This document shows, piece after piece, positions 8,129 to 15,996 of a DNA stretch of 41,789 bases. Numbering within the stretch: position 1 is the stretch's first letter; every line of letters starts with the position of its first letter. The notes beneath the pieces were generated by a model. It had not been told where the DNA came from. It was given only the letters and a program-made list of their open reading frames with translations, and did not search any database. The translations under genes and the position numbers were made by a program. Source of the stretch: Candidatus Blautia excrementigallinarum (GTDB lineage Bacteria > Bacillota > Clostridia > Lachnospirales > Lachnospiraceae); the NCBI GenBank assembly GCA_019119235.1, contig DWXL01000013.1, forward strand, positions 1-41,789, read 5' to 3'.

Positions 8129-8163
8129 AGGCTTCAAATCGTTCAGGTTTGGAGCCTTTCTTT
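8129..8163 (+). terminator. Terminator or attenuator between rpmA and obgE
   Basis: A 10-bp stem pairs 8129-8138 (AGGCTTCAAA) with 8148-8157 (TTTGGAGCCT), with one G-T pair and a 9-nt loop. A TTTCTTT tail follows. It would reduce read-through from the abundant ribosomal transcripts into obgE. Confidence 0.65.
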
Positions 8164-8187
8164 GAATATATCAGATGTGAGACGACT

Positions 8188-8204
8188 CCCGCCGGGCCGG
8201 CGGG
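8188..8204 (+). other. GC-only hairpin just before the obgE ribosome site
   Basis: CCCGCCG (8188-8194) pairs perfectly with CGGCGGG (8198-8204) around a 3-nt loop. The AGGAG ribosome site of obgE starts about 9 nt later. There is no T tract of terminator length. Role unknown; it could be a messenger 5'-stabilising or translation-tuning hairpin. Confidence 0.5.
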
Positions 8205-8223
8205 TTTAGAATAGGAGTTTAGA

Positions 8224-9510
8224 ATGTTTGCAGACAGAGCGAGAATCATCATCCGTTCCGGTAAAGGCGGCGACGGCCACGTAAGCTTCCGGAGAGAACT
8301 TTATGTTCCCAACGGCGGTCCCGACGGCGGCGACGGCGGAAGAGGCGGAGACGTTATCTTTGAAGTGGATAAAGGCCAGACGACTCTGGGAGATTACCGC
8401 CACAAAAGAAAATTCAAGGCCCAGGACGGACAGGAGGGCGGCAAAAGACGCTGTCACGGCGCGGACGGGGCGGATATTGTATTGAAAGTTCCGGAAGGAA
8501 CTGTTATCATGGAAGCAGAATCCCGCAAGGTGATCGCGGATATGTCCGGAGACAATCAGAGACAGGTTGTGCTGAAGGGCGGAAGAGGCGGTAAGGGCAA
8601 CCAGCATTACGCAACAGCCGCCATGCAGGTGCCAAAGTACGCTCAGCCGGGACAGCCGGCACAGGAGCTCGAGGTCCTTCTGGAGCTTAAAGTAATTGCC
8701 GACGTGGGACTTGTCGGTTTTCCTAATGTGGGGAAATCCACGTTCCTGTCAAGGGTGACAAACGCACAGCCGAAGATCGCCAATTATCATTTTACTACAT
8801 TAAGTCCGAATCTCGGCGTCGTGGATACCGACAACGGCGGTTTTGTCATTGCCGATATTCCCGGCCTTATCGAAGGCGCCTCCCAGGGTGTGGGACTTGG
8901 ACACGAGTTCCTCCGCCATATCGAACGTACCCGCGTTCTGGTGCATATCGTGGACGCGGCCTCCACGGAAGGCAGGGATCCGGTGGACGATATCTATAAG
9001 ATCAATAAGGAACTGGAGGCGTATAATCCCGAGATCGCAGCAAGGCCTCAGATTATCGCAGCCAATAAGATCGACTGCATTTTCGGAGACGAAGACCCTG
9101 TGAAACGGCTGAAAGATGAATTCGAGCCGAAGGGAATCCGTGTATATCCTATTTCCGCGGTAAGCGGCAAAGGCATCAAGGAGCTTCTGTACGGTATCCG
9201 TGAGCTTCTCGACAGCTGTCCGGACGAAAAGATCACGTTTGAACAGGAATTCTTCCCGGAAGATGTTCTGATCACCGAGAATCTTCCCTATACTGTGGAG
9301 CGGGATAAGGACGATCCCCATGTTTTTGTTGTGGAAGGTCCGAAGATCGAGAAAATGCTTGGTTATACCAATCTGGATTCCGAGAAGGGATTTGCTTTCT
9401 TCCAGAAGTTCCTGAAGGACGGAGGCATCCTTGACGAAATGGAAAAAGCCGGAATTCAGGAGGGCGACACCGTCCGCATGTACGGTTTTGATTTTGAGTA
9501 CTATAAATAG
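8224..9510 (+). CDS. obgE: GTPase Obg/CgtA
   Basis: A 428-residue GTPase involved in late 50S subunit assembly and stress control. Residues 1-158 form the glycine-rich Obg fold (GKGGDGHVSFRRE, GGDGGRGGDV, GGRGGKGNQHY). The G domain shows G1 GFPNVGKST (about 175-183), G3 DIPGL (221-225) and G4 NKID (291-294). The remainder is the C-terminal OCT domain typical of Gram-positive Obg. ATG 8224 follows AGGAG. Length and motifs are complete. Confidence 0.97.
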   Translation: MFADRARIIIRSGKGGDGHVSFRRELYVPNGGPDGGDGGRGGDVIFEVDKGQTTLGDYRHKRKFKAQDGQEGGKRRCHGADGADIVLKVPEGTVIMEAESRKVIADMSGDNQRQVVLKGGRGGKGNQHYATAAMQVPKYAQPGQPAQELEVLLELKVIADVGLVGFPNVGKSTFLSRVTNAQPKIANYHFTTLSPNLGVVDTDNGGFVIADIPGLIEGASQGVGLGHEFLRHIERTRVLVHIVDAASTEGRDPVDDIYKINKELEAYNPEIAARPQIIAANKIDCIFGDEDPVKRLKDEFEPKGIRVYPISAVSGKGIKELLYGIRELLDSCPDEKITFEQEFFPEDVLITENLPYTVERDKDDPHVFVVEGPKIEKMLGYTNLDSEKGFAFFQKFLKDGGILDEMEKAGIQEGDTVRMYGFDFEYYK

Positions 9511-9528
9511 AAAGGTCTGAACACAGTC

Positions 9529-9819
9529 ATGACAAGTAAACAGAGAGCATATCTGAAAAGCCTGGCCATGAAGACAGAGCCGATCCTGCAGCTTGGCAAA
9601 GGCGGAGTCACACCAGAGAACACAGCTTCCGTGGAAGAGGCTCTGGCAGCCAGGGAACTGATCAAGATCAGCATTCTTCAGAACTGCATGGAAGATCCCA
9701 GGCAGATGGCGGAGACTCTTGCAGAACGTACCCATTCTCAGGTAGTACAGGTGATCGGCAGGAAGATCGTCCTGTACAGAGAAGGAAAGAACGAAAAGAA
9801 GAAAATTGTACTTCCCTGA
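9529..9819 (+). CDS. yhbY: YhbY/CRS1-domain RNA-binding protein
   Basis: A 96-residue protein made of a single KH-like CRM domain. The GKGGVTPE segment carries the GxxG-type loop that contacts RNA, and the opening TSKQRAYLKSLA is characteristic. Homologues associate with pre-50S particles. It lies 18 nt after obgE and 17 nt before nadD, so all are probably co-transcribed. An AAAGG site precedes the ATG. Confidence 0.92.
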   Translation: MTSKQRAYLKSLAMKTEPILQLGKGGVTPENTASVEEALAARELIKISILQNCMEDPRQMAETLAERTHSQVVQVIGRKIVLYREGKNEKKKIVLP

Positions 9820-9836
9820 GACCAGGAGGGACAGAT

Positions 9837-10472
9837 ATGGGAGTAGACCGTAAGAAGATTGGGATAATGGGCGGAACTTTCGATCCGATTCATGTCGGAC
9901 ACCTGATCCTGGGCGAAAAAGCCTATGAGCAGCTGAATCTTGACAAAGTCTGGTTCATGCCCAGCGGCAACCCGCCTCATAAGCGGAACAGGGACGGATG
10001 CGCCAGCGATGAACAGAGAGTGGAGATGGTAAAAAGAGCCATCAGCGGTAATCCGCACTTCGAGCTCTCACTTATCGAAATGAATGAGGATGGATACACA
10101 TACAGCTACCGCACCCTGGAGACCTTAAAAGAACAGAATCCCGACACGGATTATTATTTCATCATAGGCGCGGATTCCCTGTACAGCTTCGCTACCTGGA
10201 AGGAGCCGGCGCGGATTTGCGGCGCCTGCACTGTGGTGGCGGCCTCCAGGAATCATGTTCCCGCAGAGAGTCTTGATCAGCAGATGACATTCCTTTCCCA
10301 GCAGTACGGAGGATGTTTTATCCGTCTGGATACCATGAATATTGATGTTTCCAGCCGTCATCTCCGCCAGTGGCTTCAGGAGGGAAAGAGTCTGCGCTAT
10401 TATGTTCCGGACAGTGTGATCGAATATATCCGGAAGAATAATATTTACCAGACAGAAAACAGACTCGTCTGA
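9837..10472 (+). CDS. nadD: Nicotinate-nucleotide adenylyltransferase
   Basis: A 211-residue enzyme that adenylylates nicotinate mononucleotide in NAD synthesis. The nucleotide-binding motif GGTFDPIHVGHL is at about 12-23, with its HxGH signature. The VSSRHLRQWLQEGKSLRYYV segment near the C-terminus corresponds to the ISSTxxR motif of nucleotidylyltransferases. ATG 9837 is preceded by AGGAGGG at 9823-9829. Its position before yqeK and rsfS is conserved in Firmicutes. Confidence 0.96.
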   Translation: MGVDRKKIGIMGGTFDPIHVGHLILGEKAYEQLNLDKVWFMPSGNPPHKRNRDGCASDEQRVEMVKRAISGNPHFELSLIEMNEDGYTYSYRTLETLKEQNPDTDYYFIIGADSLYSFATWKEPARICGACTVVAASRNHVPAESLDQQMTFLSQQYGGCFIRLDTMNIDVSSRHLRQWLQEGKSLRYYVPDSVIEYIRKNNIYQTENRLV

Positions 10473-10511
10473 CTGAGTCTGAATAAATACAAAAGGAGTC
10501 CAGAAGGTATT

Positions 10512-11132
10512 ATGGCTGAATATGATTTTAATAAAATGCAGAAAAAACTGTCAAAATATCTTGACGAGGACCGTTATAACCATACACTTGGGGTCATGTA
10601 TACATGCGCGGCACTTGCAATGGTGCATGGCTGTGACATGAAGGACGCCCAGGCGGCCGGCCTTCTCCATGACAGCGCCAAATGCATTCCCAATAAAAAG
10701 AAACTGAAAATGTGCGAGCATAATAAGATCCCGGTGACAGAATTTGAAAAGGGACATCCTTTTCTTCTTCATGCGAAGCTTGGCGCGTATCTGGCAGAAG
10801 AGAAGTATGGGATCAAGGATCCGGAAATCCTCTCTGCCATTACCTATCACACTACGGGCAAACCGGAAATGAGTGTTCTTGAAAAAATCGTTTATATTGC
10901 AGATTATATTGAACCGGGCCGTTTTAAGGCTCCGAATCTTGCGAAGATCAGAAAACTTGCGTTCCAGAATCTGGATGAATGCATGTACGAAATATTAAAA
11001 GACACTCTGATCTATCTTGAGGAAAATCCAAAAGATGTAGATTACGCTACAAAAGATGCTTTTGTATATTATAAAGATCTACATATGGAAAGGTTAAGGA
11101 TCGCCGCGGATTCCCTTTCCGGAAAGGAGTAA
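10512..11132 (+). CDS. yqeK: YqeK-type HD-domain phosphohydrolase
   Basis: A 206-residue HD-superfamily protein. Metal ligands are visible at H24 (RYNHTLGV), H53-D54 (GLLHDSAK), the HPFLLHAKLGA and TYHTTG histidines, and the YIADYIEPGR aspartate. YqeK homologues hydrolyse diadenosine tetraphosphate symmetrically to ADP. The gene overlaps neither neighbour and ends 6 nt before rsfS. The ribosome site is AAAGGAG, about 10 nt upstream. Confidence 0.92.
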   Translation: MAEYDFNKMQKKLSKYLDEDRYNHTLGVMYTCAALAMVHGCDMKDAQAAGLLHDSAKCIPNKKKLKMCEHNKIPVTEFEKGHPFLLHAKLGAYLAEEKYGIKDPEILSAITYHTTGKPEMSVLEKIVYIADYIEPGRFKAPNLAKIRKLAFQNLDECMYEILKDTLIYLEENPKDVDYATKDAFVYYKDLHMERLRIAADSLSGKE

Positions 11133-11138
11133 CAACCT

Positions 11139-11501
11139 ATGAATAAAGAAATGGAAATGACAAAACTGGCTGTTAAGGCACTGGATGAAAAGAAAGCTAT
11201 GGATATCAAAGTCATTGACATCCACGAAGTATCCGTTCTTGCCGATTATTTTATTATCGCAAGCGGCAGCAATCAGAATCAGGTACAGGCCATGGTAGAC
11301 AACGTGGAAGAGCAGCTGGGCAAGGCAGGATATGAGCCGAAGCAGATCGAAGGAACAAAGAATTCCAGCTGGATCCTTATGGATTACGGCGATCTGATCA
11401 TCCATATTTTTGATGAAGAAAACCGTCTGTTCTATGATCTGGAAAGAATCTGGAGAGACGGAAAGATCATGGAAACAAATGAATTCCTGTCACAGGACTG
11501 A
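11139..11501 (+). CDS. rsfS: Ribosomal silencing factor RsfS
   Basis: A 120-residue protein that binds L14 and blocks subunit joining in starvation. Family features are KAMDIKVIDIHEVSVLADYFIIASGSNQNQVQAM and the WILMDYGDLIIHIF segment, here described by their positions around residues 23-50 and 80-95. AAAGGAG precedes the ATG. It is the last gene of this + strand cluster and is closed by a bidirectional terminator. Confidence 0.96.
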   Translation: MNKEMEMTKLAVKALDEKKAMDIKVIDIHEVSVLADYFIIASGSNQNQVQAMVDNVEEQLGKAGYEPKQIEGTKNSSWILMDYGDLIIHIFDEENRLFYDLERIWRDGKIMETNEFLSQD

Positions 11502-11541
11502 TTTTGTTTACCGTAATAATATTATGTAAATTAAATACTGT

Positions 11542-11586
11542 AAAAAAGACAGCAGTACTTCAAAATGGAAAACTGCTGTCTTTTTT
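11542..11586. terminator. Bidirectional terminator between rsfS and lexA
   Basis: A perfect 15-bp inverted repeat pairs 11542-11556 (AAAAAAGACAGCAGT) with 11572-11586 (ACTGCTGTCTTTTTT) around a 15-nt loop. Each strand ends in six T residues, so it can stop rsfS transcripts (+) and lexA transcripts (-). Confidence 0.9.
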
Positions 11587-11587
11587 G

Positions 11588-12208
11588 TCAGTTAAAAAAA
11601 CGGAAAACACCGAATACTTTACCAAGAATTTTAAGGTCGCCGTGTACAAGGATAGGATCCATGGTATCATTTTCCGGCTGAAGACGATAGTATCCGTCTT
11701 CTTTATAAAATGTCTTAACAGTGGCAGAATCTTCCACAAGAGCGACAACCATATCGCCGTCCTCTGCAGTGGACTGCTGTTTGACAAGCACCTGATCCCC
11801 ATCGAAAATACCGGCATTGATCATACTGTCGCCTTTAACCTTCAGCATGAAACTCTGTGCATTTGGCATCATTTCCGCCGGTACCGGGAAATATGTCTCT
11901 ATATTCTCTACTGCCAGGATCGGCTGGCCTGCAGCGACAGTGCCAATCAGAGGCACATTAACAATCTCGCGGCGCACAAGATTAAACTGATCGTCGATGA
12001 TCTCAATCGCTCTGGGTTTCGTCGCGTCTCTGCGGATATAGCCGTTCTTCTCAAGCGCCTCCAGATGGGAGTGAACGGAAGACGTTGATTTCAGATGAAC
12101 TGCCTCGCATATTTCTCTGACTGCAGGCGGGAATCCCCGGTTAATGATCTCGCTCTTAATGTAGTCGAGAATTTCCTGCTGTTTTTTACTAATTCTGCCG
12201 TATGCCAT
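11588..12208 (-). CDS. lexA: LexA, SOS response repressor
   Basis: A 206-residue repressor/autoprotease. The N-terminal winged helix-turn-helix spans about 1-65 ([20 protein letters not shown]). The cleavage site is A93-G94 (VAAGQP). The catalytic dyad is S128 (KGDSM) and K165 (SATVKTF). RecA-stimulated self-cleavage lifts repression after DNA damage. The start is ATG 12208, 9 nt after GGAGG (12218-12222); a longer frame with nine extra residues has no ribosome site. A SOS box at 12308-12321 points to autoregulation. Confidence 0.96.
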   Translation of the reverse strand: MAYGRISKKQQEILDYIKSEIINRGFPPAVREICEAVHLKSTSSVHSHLEALEKNGYIRRDATKPRAIEIIDDQFNLVRREIVNVPLIGTVAAGQPILAVENIETYFPVPAEMMPNAQSFMLKVKGDSMINAGIFDGDQVLVKQQSTAEDGDMVVALVEDSATVKTFYKEDGYYRLQPENDTMDPILVHGDLKILGKVFGVFRFFN

Positions 12209-12268
12209 GATAAAATACCTCCAGATTTTGGTCATACTAATAAGCTGATTTTGAAATGACTTTTATTG

Positions 12269-12297
12269 AGTATATCATATTTCTTGCATAAAAGCAA
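12269..12297 (-). promoter_or_regulatory. lexA promoter
   Basis: On the - strand, TTGCTT (12297-12292), a 17-bp spacer and TATACT (12274-12269), with TGA directly before the -10 (extended -10). The SOS box lies just upstream of the -35. Confidence 0.65.
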
Positions 12298-12307
12298 ACA
12301 GATATTC

Positions 12308-12321
12308 GGAAAATATGTTCG
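12308..12321. promoter_or_regulatory. LexA operator (SOS box)
   Basis: GGAAAATATGTTCG matches the Gram-positive LexA consensus CGAACATATGTTCG at 12 of 14 positions. It sits between the divergent promoters of lexA and the HlyD-like gene, 11 bp upstream of the lexA -35 and 26 bp upstream of the other -35. Confidence 0.72.
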
Positions 12322-12346
12322 TGAATTTGAAAATCCCTCTTTTTTC

Positions 12347-12375
12347 TTGTCATATGTGTCAGAAAATGGTACAAT
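12347..12375 (+). promoter_or_regulatory. Promoter of the HlyD-like/yggS/sepF operon
   Basis: TTGTCA (12347-12352), a 17-bp spacer and TACAAT (12370-12375), with TGG before the -10. The AAAGGAGG ribosome site follows at 12394-12401. Confidence 0.72.
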
Positions 12376-12408
12376 ACCACTATATGTTGATATAAAGGAG
12401 GCATTTGT

Positions 12409-13818
12409 TTGCCTGTTAACAATAATAACAGGAATCCCAGAAGTCCCGGGATCCTGTCAAAAATCAGAAAAATTTTCAGCCTGAACATCGGTACGATACT
12501 TTTTGGCATTCTGCTTATTTACATGGTTTTCAGCGCTGTTCTTTACCTTACATCTACAAAAATAGAATCCTATCAGGTTATCGCAGGGCCTCTTTCCAGA
12601 AACGCCACATATACCGGACTTGCCGTGCGGGAAGAATCCGTCTATCAGGCCGGTTCAGGGGGATATGTTTCTTACTATGCACGCGAGGGCAGTAAGATCA
12701 ACGCTAACGGTATCGTATACGGCATCAGCAGCACGCCGGTCCCGCAGAGCGAGACTTCTCTTACGCCGGAAGAACTGTCGGATATCCGCAGCGATATGTT
12801 GAGTTTTTCCAAAGGATTTAATTCAAGTAAATTTAATAGCACCTACAGTTTTAAATATGGGCTGGAAGGTGACATTCTTCAATATGCCGGAGTTTCTGAG
12901 GAAGATTCTTCTGTAATCACTCTGGGTAATCAGAGCCTTACCCGTGCGGACAGCGACGGTATTGTGCTTTATTCCACTGACGGATATGAAGATAAGACGG
13001 TATCTTCACTGACAGCCGCAGATTTTGACCAGAATTCTTATCATGAAACTGATCTGAAATCATCCGGAGAAGTGGAGGCCGGAGATAATATTTACACTCT
13101 GATCACAGACGAACGGTGGAGTCTTCTGATCCCGCTCAGCAGCAAACAGGCGTCGGATCTTGCCGACCGGACTTCCGTGAGAGTCAAATTCTTAAAAGAC
13201 GGAATGACTCAAAGCGGTGATTTTTCCGTTGTGGAAATTGACGGACAGCAGTACGGGCAGATAGATTTCAACAAAGGTCTGATACGTTATGCATCAGATC
13301 GTTTTCTTGAAATCGAACTGGTCACCAATACAGTGACCGGACTGAAAATCCCTCTTTCCGCTATTGTCACAAAGGAATTCTATAAGATCCCGGAGGGATT
13401 TGCCACTACGAATGAAGACAGCCAGGATACCGGATTTATGGTTACCAGCGTTAATGACAACGGGGACGAGGTAAACACTTTCGTCACCGCCACCATTTAC
13501 GCAAGTATCCAGGACGACAGCCAGAAGAATGAAGACGGAGAACCACTTGTATATTACTATGTAGATAAAGATGATTTTACCGAAGGCGACGTAATCGAGA
13601 ATCAGAAAGACGGCAGCCGCTATGTGATCAATGACGTGGGAGTGCTGGAGGGTGTATACTGCATCAACCAGGGATTTGCCGTGTTCCGCAGAATTGAACT
13701 TCTTGATCAGAATGAAGAGTATGCGGTAGTTTCCAGAGGCACATCCTACGGGCTTTCTCTTTATGATCATATTGTGAGAAATGCTGATAAAGTGGATGAA
13801 GCGGAAATATTATATTAA
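12409..13818 (+). CDS. HlyD-like membrane-anchored protein of the sepF cluster
   Basis: A 469-residue protein with a short basic cytoplasmic N-terminus, one transmembrane helix at about 26-48, and a long extracytoplasmic region. The segment from about 56 (VIAGPLSRNATYTGLAVREE) and the later GEVEAGDNIYTLITDERW and GLKIPLSAIV stretches resemble lipoyl/HlyD-type hairpin adaptor proteins. The start is TTG 12409, 7 nt after AAAGGAGG; no in-frame ATG lies nearby. No transporter gene is adjacent. Its position directly before yggS, sepF and ylmH, a division-associated set, suggests an envelope or division role. That role is inference. Confidence 0.72.
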   Translation: MPVNNNNRNPRSPGILSKIRKIFSLNIGTILFGILLIYMVFSAVLYLTSTKIESYQVIAGPLSRNATYTGLAVREESVYQAGSGGYVSYYAREGSKINANGIVYGISSTPVPQSETSLTPEELSDIRSDMLSFSKGFNSSKFNSTYSFKYGLEGDILQYAGVSEEDSSVITLGNQSLTRADSDGIVLYSTDGYEDKTVSSLTAADFDQNSYHETDLKSSGEVEAGDNIYTLITDERWSLLIPLSSKQASDLADRTSVRVKFLKDGMTQSGDFSVVEIDGQQYGQIDFNKGLIRYASDRFLEIELVTNTVTGLKIPLSAIVTKEFYKIPEGFATTNEDSQDTGFMVTSVNDNGDEVNTFVTATIYASIQDDSQKNEDGEPLVYYYVDKDDFTEGDVIENQKDGSRYVINDVGVLEGVYCINQGFAVFRRIELLDQNEEYAVVSRGTSYGLSLYDHIVRNADKVDEAEILY

Positions 13819-13869
13819 TATGGATATATCCGTTCAACTGCAGAATATATTGACAGGAGGAATCGTCCC

Positions 13870-14562
13870 ATGGTGGCAGATAATTTAAGGCAGGTACAGA
13901 AGAACATTGAGAAAGCCTGCCTGACAGTGGGCAGAGACCCGGCGGAAGTAACCCTGATCGCTGTCAGTAAGACAAAACCTGTTCCGCTGCTTCAGGAAGC
14001 CTATGAAGCCGGAGCACGATGTTTCGGGGAGAATAAGGTTCAGGAGATCATGGACAAATATCCCCTGCTGCCTTCAGATATCCGGTGGCATATGATCGGG
14101 CATCTGCAGAGAAACAAAGTAAAATATATTGTGGATAAGGCGGCAATGATCCACTCTGTGGATTCTTTGCGGCTTGCGCAGACAATAGAGCAGGAAGCGG
14201 CGAAACGGGGAGTGCGGGTTCCCGTACTTTTTGAAGTAAACGTGGCTCAGGAGGAAACGAAATTCGGCCTGAAAACAGAAGAAGTACTCCCTCTCGTACA
14301 GGCTGTCGCAGAATTTCCCCATGTAGAAATCCGCGGGTTGATGACCATTGCTCCTTATGTAAACAATCCTGAGGATAACAGGGGCATTTTCCGCGAATTG
14401 AAGAAATTAAGTGTTGACATTGCCGCCAAAAACATTAATAATGTTACTATGAGTGTTCTCAGTATGGGTATGACTGGAGATTATGAAGTCGCCGTACAGG
14501 AGGGCGCTACCATGGTTCGTGTCGGAACCGGTATCTTTGGAGAAAGAGACTATTTACGATAA
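13870..14562 (+). CDS. YggS/YlmE-family pyridoxal phosphate homeostasis protein
   Basis: A 230-residue PLP-binding protein of the alanine-racemase-like barrel fold. The PLP lysine is K34 in LIAVSKTKPV. Other family motifs are FGENKVQEIMDK, WHMIGHLQRNK and LSMGMTGDYEVAVQEGATMVRVGTGIFG near the C-terminus (the last spans about 198-225). Family members regulate PLP and amino-acid pools and have no strong catalytic activity. In Firmicutes the gene (ylmE) is fixed next to sepF (ylmF) and ylmH, as here. AGGAGG precedes ATG 13870. Confidence 0.95.
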   Translation: MVADNLRQVQKNIEKACLTVGRDPAEVTLIAVSKTKPVPLLQEAYEAGARCFGENKVQEIMDKYPLLPSDIRWHMIGHLQRNKVKYIVDKAAMIHSVDSLRLAQTIEQEAAKRGVRVPVLFEVNVAQEETKFGLKTEEVLPLVQAVAEFPHVEIRGLMTIAPYVNNPEDNRGIFRELKKLSVDIAAKNINNVTMSVLSMGMTGDYEVAVQEGATMVRVGTGIFGERDYLR

Positions 14563-14592
14563 CGATAACTTTAATGGAGATTGGAGAATAAA

Positions 14593-15225
14593 ATGAGCGT
14601 TTTAGACAAGCTTTTAGATGCTGTGAAACTGAATGACAATTATGATGAAGATGAATTCCTCGATGATGATCTTCTTGACGAGACAGATGAGGATTTTCTG
14701 GATGAGGATGGCAAACCCGTAAAGAAATTCTTCCAGAAATTCGGCAGGAAGAAAGAGACGGAAGACGATCTTGACGAATTTGAGCTTGATGAAGAGCCTG
14801 AGAAACCGGCTTCCAGATATACGCCTAAGGCGGCCGCCATACCGAAGAGTACACCGAGACAGGAGAAGCAGGAACGGCCGGTGCGCGCATCCTCCAAGAT
14901 CACTCCTATGAGGAACAGCAGACGCAGCAATCAGACGGTGAATATGGAAGTATGCGTGATCAAACCTTCATCCATGGAGGATACCCGTGAAATCGCCGAT
15001 ACCCTTGTCGATAATTCTACAGTTATCCTTAATCTTGAGGGAATCGATGTGGAGCTTGCCCAGAGGATCATTGATTTTACTTCAGGAGCATGTTATTCTC
15101 TCGGCGGAAGTCTGCAGAAGGTTTCAAGCTATATTTTTGTTCTGGGACCGTCCAATGTGGATATTACCGGAGATCTCCAGAATATTTTAGGAGGATCTGT
15201 TCCTTCAGTCAGAGCTGGGTATTAA
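14593..15225 (+). CDS. sepF: Cell division protein SepF
   Basis: A 210-residue protein. The N-terminal helix MSVLDKLLDAVKLND is the amphipathic membrane-targeting segment. A strongly acidic then basic disordered linker spans about 16-115. The C-terminal SepF/DUF552 domain (about 116-210) contains VCVIKPSSMEDTREIADTL, GIDVELAQRIIDF and SGACYSLGGSLQKVS. SepF bundles FtsZ filaments and anchors them to the membrane. ATG 14593 is preferred over the in-frame TTG 14581 because the protein then begins with the conserved membrane helix. Confidence 0.94.
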   Translation: MSVLDKLLDAVKLNDNYDEDEFLDDDLLDETDEDFLDEDGKPVKKFFQKFGRKKETEDDLDEFELDEEPEKPASRYTPKAAAIPKSTPRQEKQERPVRASSKITPMRNSRRSNQTVNMEVCVIKPSSMEDTREIADTLVDNSTVILNLEGIDVELAQRIIDFTSGACYSLGGSLQKVSSYIFVLGPSNVDITGDLQNILGGSVPSVRAGY

Positions 15226-15231
15226 TAAACA

Positions 15232-15978
15232 ATGGAAAAAAATGATTTTTTCATTAAGAGAATCCGGGAACTGGCGAATATCTCCTATCAGAGAGATATT
15301 GCCACTTTTTCGGATTTTCTTAATTTAAACGAACAGAATCTGATAAAAATGGAAAGATTCCCCGGAGTTTCAGCGGAATTTTACGGCGGATATGACCATG
15401 CAGAACGTGTTATCGCCGCCTTTCATCCGCCGACAGTGGACTATGAATGGACATATCCCATCAGCTGCCTGAGAATCGAAGCCAGGTCAGCCAAATTTTC
15501 CGAGAAACTCACACACAGAGATTATCTCGGCGCAATCCTGAATCTTGGCGTTGACCGCAGTGTTATCGGTGATATCCTCGTCAAAGAACATACGGCGTGG
15601 CTGTTCTGTCATGACTGCATTGCGGATTTTCTTGCGGAGAATCTTTTTCGCGTCAGGCATACGGCTGTCTCTGTTTTCCGTTCAGTGGCAGAAGACAGAC
15701 TTCCTGAGCCGGACCTGGCGCCGGTAACCGGAACATGTTCCTCCGTCCGTCTGGATTCACTTATTGCACTTGCCTTTCAGGCTTCCAGGAACAGTATGGT
15801 TTCCTTCATAGAAAGCAGGCAGGTTTTTGTAAACGGAAAACTCATATCCTCCAATGGCTATGAACCGAAAGAAGGGGATATAATTTCTGTACGGGGAAAA
15901 GGCAGATTCATTCTGGACAGTATTAACGGACAAACGAAAAAGGGCCGGATCAGCGTCCGGCTGCTTCGTTATCAATAG
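15232..15978 (+). CDS. ylmH: YlmH-family S4-domain RNA-binding protein
   Basis: A 248-residue protein. The N-terminal and middle part holds YGGYDHAERVIAAFHPP and LTHRDYLGAILNLGVDRSVIGDI, typical of YlmH. A C-terminal S4 domain occupies about 175-240 (RLDSLIALAFQ, FVNGKLISSNGYEPKEGDIISVRGKGRF). Homologues bind ribosomes, and a role in rescuing stalled nascent-chain complexes has been reported. There is no clear ribosome site; the start lies 6 nt after the sepF stop, so translational coupling is likely. Confidence 0.93.
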   Translation: MEKNDFFIKRIRELANISYQRDIATFSDFLNLNEQNLIKMERFPGVSAEFYGGYDHAERVIAAFHPPTVDYEWTYPISCLRIEARSAKFSEKLTHRDYLGAILNLGVDRSVIGDILVKEHTAWLFCHDCIADFLAENLFRVRHTAVSVFRSVAEDRLPEPDLAPVTGTCSSVRLDSLIALAFQASRNSMVSFIESRQVFVNGKLISSNGYEPKEGDIISVRGKGRFILDSINGQTKKGRISVRLLRYQ

Positions 15979-15996
15979 CATATGCAGGAGGGAACT

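Noticed and set aside
13824-13869. Promoter using TTGACA just before yggS
   Set aside because: The TTGACA runs into the ribosome site and there is no room for a -10 box before the start codon.
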